Of a DNA stretch of 64,000 nucleotides, positions 59,560 through 64,000 are shown piece after piece (position 1 is the stretch's first letter; each line of letters begins with the position of its first letter). The notes beneath the pieces were generated by a model. That model searched no databases and was not told the origin of the DNA. It saw nothing but the letters and a program-made list of their open reading frames with translations. The position numbers and the translations under genes are program-made. The DNA comes from Clavelina lepadiformis (lineage: Eukaryota; Chordata; Ascidiacea; Aplousobranchia; Clavelinidae). The stretch lies in contig NC_135241.1 of the NCBI RefSeq assembly GCF_947623445.1, positions 21,020,501-21,084,500 of the forward strand. Direction: 5' to 3'.

Positions 59560-60279
59560 CACTAAGCATATTATTTTGACCTTGAGCAGTGGGTTCGGGA
59601 AAGACAATTTCGAACGTTTTCGCAATTGTATCGCAATGCTACACGGAAGACCACTCCACAATCCATAACTCAAACTACATTTTTTATAGAAAAATTGTTT
59701 TTTTTACAATGTTGGATTTACTGGTAATAAAAAATAAATTTTAACCGAGGAAATTAGTTGTTTTATTTGTAAAGCTTTGCTTACTATAGGTTATTTTTTC
59801 TTCTGACATAATTCTTAAATTCTTTTTTATTAAATTTAACAGTTAAGACTTATTTACAAAAAAGACTGCAAACACAATATGAAACGACATTCCTATAAGT
59901 ATCATGAATCTTCGCCAAAATATGTGCTGTTTTTCGAATTGACGTAATATAGAGTTGTAGACAACTCTAACCAAGCCATTGACCAAAACTTTATCCTAAC
60001 CCATTAGAACTGTAAGGCGCGGTGTGCGACGAATCTGGTCGAAGTCCATTTACTTGATAGGAGCGGGCACAACAGCAAGACAATATACATGTTAACATTG
60101 CGATAGCACAATCTGTTATCACATTGTTAAAATTGTTGTGGGAGTATTTCACACAACTATCTACATATATAATTAAGACAAGTGATGCAGATTTAATTAC
60201 TTAGCATCCACAAAATATGCGCAGTCTAGCACGTAGCTATCTGTGTGCTGCTAAACACTGATAATGCTAGAAGGGACTG

Positions 60280-61047
60280 CAGGGCTCTCACAAATGCAAA
60301 CAAGAAAATCCCTAAAGCTATGCCAAAAAATCCCTAGATGGTATGAAAAATCCTTAAACCATAATTAGCGCGTTATACTATTATTTTATCACTAGGGCGA
60401 TTATTTTTTGACCTAAAAACGAAAGTTTTTGACCTAAACATTGAAAATTTTGACAAATTGTCACATTAAAAAACTTTTTTTTGACAAATTTTCACGTATG
60501 AAGAACTCAAGTAGGTAATTGACTACGTAGGTAATTAACTACGGTTAATTGTCGTAGAACCGTAATCCTCTACTCTACAGTCTACACCTATGTTCCCTCT
60601 AATTTTTTACGAATCTGAGCAAACACACTAACTCCCTGAGCGGTCCCTTGGACCACTGTGAGCAACATCAGATGTGCTTACTGTGGCCATTATTTTGCAT
60701 TTATTTTATTTTCAATTCAGGTTGGATTTTTTTCTTGTGCGCAGGCGCAGCACAGATTTTCCGTGCGTGAAGACCGTGTCAGTAGTGCGCATTTGCGCAT
60801 GCGCGCAGCTTAGAGGGAACATTGCTCTACACTCTAATCGCAATGCAGAATGCACACCAAGGATTCCTTGGCAAGGAAGCACATGGCGGAAGCATGACTA
60901 ACATTGAAGTCTTAATAAGTACTTTATACGTATCAACAATTTCAAAAATCCCCAAAAAATCCCTAAATCATCAAAATCCCTAAACTTGTCCCTAAAAGGG
61001 GCTAAAAGTTCCAATTTGGAACTAAATCCCTAAAAGTGAGAGCGCTG
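60280..61047. mobile_element. hAT-type element inserted in duplication copy 1
   Basis: The ends CAGGGCTCTCAC and GTGAGAGCGCTG are inverted repeats with one mismatch. Flanks GAAGGGAC (60270-60277, two bases before the end) and GAAGGAAG (61048-61055) correspond to the single GAAGGGAG in the empty site of copy 2. Internal sequence near both ends is rich in AAAATCCCTAAA motifs. No transposase frame was seen. It contains a nested MITE at 60588-60824. Confidence 0.85.
60588..60824. mobile_element. hAT-type MITE nested in the element above
   Basis: The left end CTATGTTCCCTCTAA and right end TTAGAGGGAACATTG are inverted repeats. Flanks GTCTACAC (60580-60587) and CTCTACAC (60825-60832) match at seven of eight positions. 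The right half contains GCGCATTTGCGCATGCGCGC, typical of this type of non-autonomous element. Confidence 0.8.
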
Positions 61048-61339
61048 GAAGGAAGGAAAAGAATTGGGTCAACCTTTCAGTAAACTTCAAAATATCTATC
61101 TAATTGCTTTCAGTCGCGTTGCGTTTGCATATGTTTTAGTTTAAAACGGTTACAATTGACATTCTTTTCAAAATACCGATCAGAAAGCAATTGGAGCCAG
61201 CATATAAACAGTTGGAAATACAGTACATAAAATGATTATATTGAAATATAAGACAGCATAACTTCCATAGACAAGAACCTATGGATAGTTTTTGTTTGCA
61301 ACACTGTGAAGAAGAAAAGCTTTACGGTTAGTACAGGTA

Positions 61340-62719
61340 GGTACCTACGCAAATTATTATGTCGCTTAATTTCAAGGATGCCAGCAGAATGTAAGCCGCC
61401 TATATATATATTCATCGCCGAATGATATAGGTTAGAAGGTTAACTAAAAGTATACGCTGAAAGGTTATAAAATACGAATATCTGCTGACTAAAATAGGTC
61501 ATTACTCATTACTAATCAAAATCTGGGTGGTGCTCTTTACGTTAACGCCAGAAGGTTCATATTTTCTGGGAGAGGCTTGGTCTGGTGTTTATGTATACCG
61601 GGTTTTGTATTTTTGGAAGACCATTAAACCCCTTATTAATGATTTATTATTAATTATTCATTATTGAAGACGATATAGTTGTGAGAAACAAATTAACCTA
61701 AAAATTAAAAGTAAGCTTAAATTTATCTAACATTAGGGCAAGTTAAATATTATTCACTGGTTGGATATGAAGTGCCCCAAACAGGAGACCGCGATGACCA
61801 CTTAGAGCCACAAGTGGCGCAAAACTAAGTTTGGTTTTTGGTCTTCTGCCACATAAGCGCCATCATCATGACATGACAACAAATGACTAGATTGGAGTGT
61901 GTTTTGAGCAATCTTAATCAGTTCTTTGGGGATAAACGTAAGGGGCCATGAACGAATTGGCTTTACACAGTTTTAAAAGATCTTCCAGCGATCTTTTGTT
62001 GTTTGTTTTTTCGACCATGCTAATGTTTTAGTTGCTTTTTGATTTTTAACAGATCAAAGTGAGGTCCAATCCAAATCATGCTTCAAACTTTCTTGCCGAT
62101 TTTATTTTAAAGTTGTATTTTTCAAACTTTAGAAATAGTTCACTCACTTCATTGCAGTTAAAATTATTTACCAGTTGGCTCATCCCTGTCAAAAAGTGTC
62201 AGGGTAGCACCTTTAATTTTATCTGTTTTTATTTCCGCTTCCTCAAAACTACAGCAAGTGCTCTGAGAGTATATACGTACTCGTTTAAGTTTCAATTATT
62301 TCCGGCCTTTTAGCAAAAGTAGTTTTGAGATCGTCAGATTTTCCTTGTTGTCACAGCCGCTTGGGCTAAGTTTTTGCGAATCTCGAGGTCTTTGGCATAT
62401 CAGCCTGAGTTATCTTAGACGCTGATATAAGGTTTGCTATATTAGTGTGCGGCCACATTCAGGTTACCTTGAAGTATAAGCAAAAAAAGTTCACAATGTA
62501 TTGGCTGTTATTTTAATTGATGAAACAGACGGACACTGCTATATTGTTTCAATATTTTACCGGAGTGTTTACGCACGTAGCCTACTACCTATCCACCGTG
62601 ATCGTGATTGCACTTTGATGATATATATTAATTATTATATAACTATACATAAAGGACACTAGGAAGTGGAACACAGCAATCTATATATGACTTCCTGGGT
62701 TGTTTTGATGTTTCTTTGA
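61340..62719. other. Spacer between the duplication copies, no gene recognised
   Basis: AT-rich sequence with only short open frames, including one of 84 codons at 62059-62313 that is not protein-like. No SLC23-like exon was found here, so the duplication does not include a second transporter gene within the window. Confidence 0.5.
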
Positions 62720-64000
62720 TTTTCTAAACTTTTCGGTGCGCGTCTTTTTTTGATTATTTGCAATAAACCCTAAGCATTTTATTTTTACCTTGAGCAATGG
62801 GCGAAAGGCAATTTCGGACGTTTTCGCAATTGCATCGCAATGCTACACGAAAGACCACTCCACAATCCATAACTCAAACTACGTTTTTTATAGAAAAAAT
62901 GTTTTTTTTCACAATGTTGGTTTTAACAGTAATAAAAAATAAATTTTAACTGGGAAATTAGTTGTTTTATTTGTAAAGCTTTGCCTAATATAACTTAGAT
63001 TATTTTTTCTTTTGACATCATTCGTAAATTCTTTTCTATTAAATTGAACACTTAAGATTTATTTACAAAAAAGACTGCAAACACAATGTGAAACGACATT
63101 CCTGTAAGTATCATGAATCTTCGCCAAAATATGTGGCCTTTTTCGAATTGGCGTAATGTAGAGTTGTTGAGAACTCTAAACAAGCCAATGATCAAACTTT
63201 ACCCTAAAGGCCTAACCCATTAGAACCGTAAGGCGCGGTAGGCGATGGACCTGGTCGAAGTCCATTTGCTTGATATGAGCGAGTACAACAGCAAGACAAT
63301 ACACATGTTAACATTGCGATAACACAATCTGTTTTCACATTGTTAGAAATGTTGTGGGAGTATTCTACACTACTATCTACATATATAATTAAGACAAGTG
63401 ATGCAGATTTATTTACTTCACATGCACAAAGTATGCGCAGTCTAGCGCATAGCTATGTGTGCGGCTAAACAATGATAGTGATAGAAGGGAGGAAAAGAAT
63501 TGGGTCAACCTTTTAGTAAACTTCAAAATATCTATCTAATTGCTTCCAGTCGCGTTGCGTTTGCATATATTTTAGTTTAAAACGGTTACAATTGACATAC
63601 TCTTACAAATGCCGATCAGAAAGCAAATGGAGCCAGAATATGTATTATCTTGTTTTACGCTTGACTTGTAATTCCGCAGTCTTGTCTGCCTCCAGGCGGA
63701 AGCGCTTGTCGATTCGGTTGCCCTTTGTTTGTTGTTACGAGTGATGATAACATTCTACCGATGCCTGTACTGCGGTGTAGACGTGCCTAGTTTGACCGTT
63801 TTTGAAATACAATCCTATAGTTAACTACATGTCTCTTCGAACCAGCACTAGAAAAAGGCCGGTAACATATAAAGTGTTGAATGTGCATAAAAATAATTAT
63901 ATTGAAATATAAGACAGCATAACGTCCATAGACAAGAACCTATAGATAGTTTTTGATTGCAACACTGTGAAGAAGATAAGTTTTACGGTTAGTACAGGTA
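62720..64000 (+). repeat. Direct segmental duplication, copy 2 (runs off the window)
   Basis: It matches copy 1 at about 3.2 kb distance. At 63487 it has the uninterrupted target of the transposon found in copy 1. It has its own extra stretch of about 245 bases at 63640-63885, where copy 1 has only about 25 bases. The match continues to the last base of the window, so the true end is unknown. Confidence 0.85.

Larger units (their letters stand above)
59513..61339 (+). repeat. Direct segmental duplication, copy 1
   Basis: From TTTTCTAAACTTTTCGGTGC onward, this matches copy 2 (62720-64000) with scattered substitutions through landmarks such as CCACTCCACAATCCATAACT, AAAAAAGACTGCAAACACAA, GGAAAAGAATTGGGTCAACC and TAAGACAGCATAAC. 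Copy 1 carries a 768-base transposon insertion at 60280-61047 that is absent from copy 2. It starts inside the 3' flank of the SLC23 gene. Confidence 0.85.

Noticed and set aside
62059..62313. 84-codon frame between the duplication copies
   Set aside because: Phe/Leu/Ser-rich, with no motif, no conservation evidence and no splice context.

Overview
The window is eukaryotic nuclear DNA: AT-rich, with intron-rich genes, short exons of about 50 to 250 bases, GT-AG introns and many small degraded DNA transposons. The gene set includes an inter-alpha-trypsin-inhibitor heavy-chain-like protein, CAMTA, CTR9, importin alpha, an SLC23 transporter and a LITAF protein. Together with a probable two-gene operon, this suggests an invertebrate chordate, most likely a tunicate (ascidian). 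That assignment is inference; no single sequence proves it.

Layout: (1) 119-5054, plus strand: the 3' part of a gene with armadillo-like repeats, a TIR domain and a SAM-like domain. (2) 7801-11611, plus: importin alpha, 11 exons, 527 aa. (3) 12302-20211, minus: an 18-exon, 863-aa secreted protein with VIT, VWA, a proline-rich linker and a CUB domain, convergent with importin alpha. (4) 20.2-24.2 kb: no gene seen; a dispersed repeat and an inverted repeat. (5) 24220-24393 and 24445-32341, plus: a 57-aa membrane protein followed almost without spacer by CTR9 (25 exons, 1144 aa). (6) 35292-46054, minus: CAMTA (26 exons, 1292 aa), convergent with CTR9. (7) 46.1-50.6 kb: no gene seen. (8) 50676-51161, plus: an intronless LITAF-domain protein; a decayed copy lies at 53148-53389. 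(9) 55353-59243, plus: an SLC23 nucleobase/ascorbate transporter (13 exons, 615 aa). (10) 59.5-64.0 kb: a directly duplicated segment whose first copy carries nested transposon insertions.

The exon chains for importin alpha, the ITIH-like gene, CTR9, CAMTA and SLC23 were joined by hand. In each case splice phases agree at every junction and the summed coding length divides by three, so the models are fairly secure without transcripts. The genes are not functionally linked: nuclear import, Pol II elongation (PAF complex), calmodulin-responsive transcription, extracellular matrix, membrane transport, endosomal trafficking and TIR signalling.

The most notable items are the ARM-TIR-SAM protein (domain order unlike SARM1), the ITIH-like protein ending in a CUB domain, the small-membrane-protein/CTR9 operon, a CAMTA intron that is almost wholly a mariner relic, and an occupied/empty insertion-site pair for a hAT element inside the duplication. 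Most mobile elements look like hAT relics with 8-bp target duplications.
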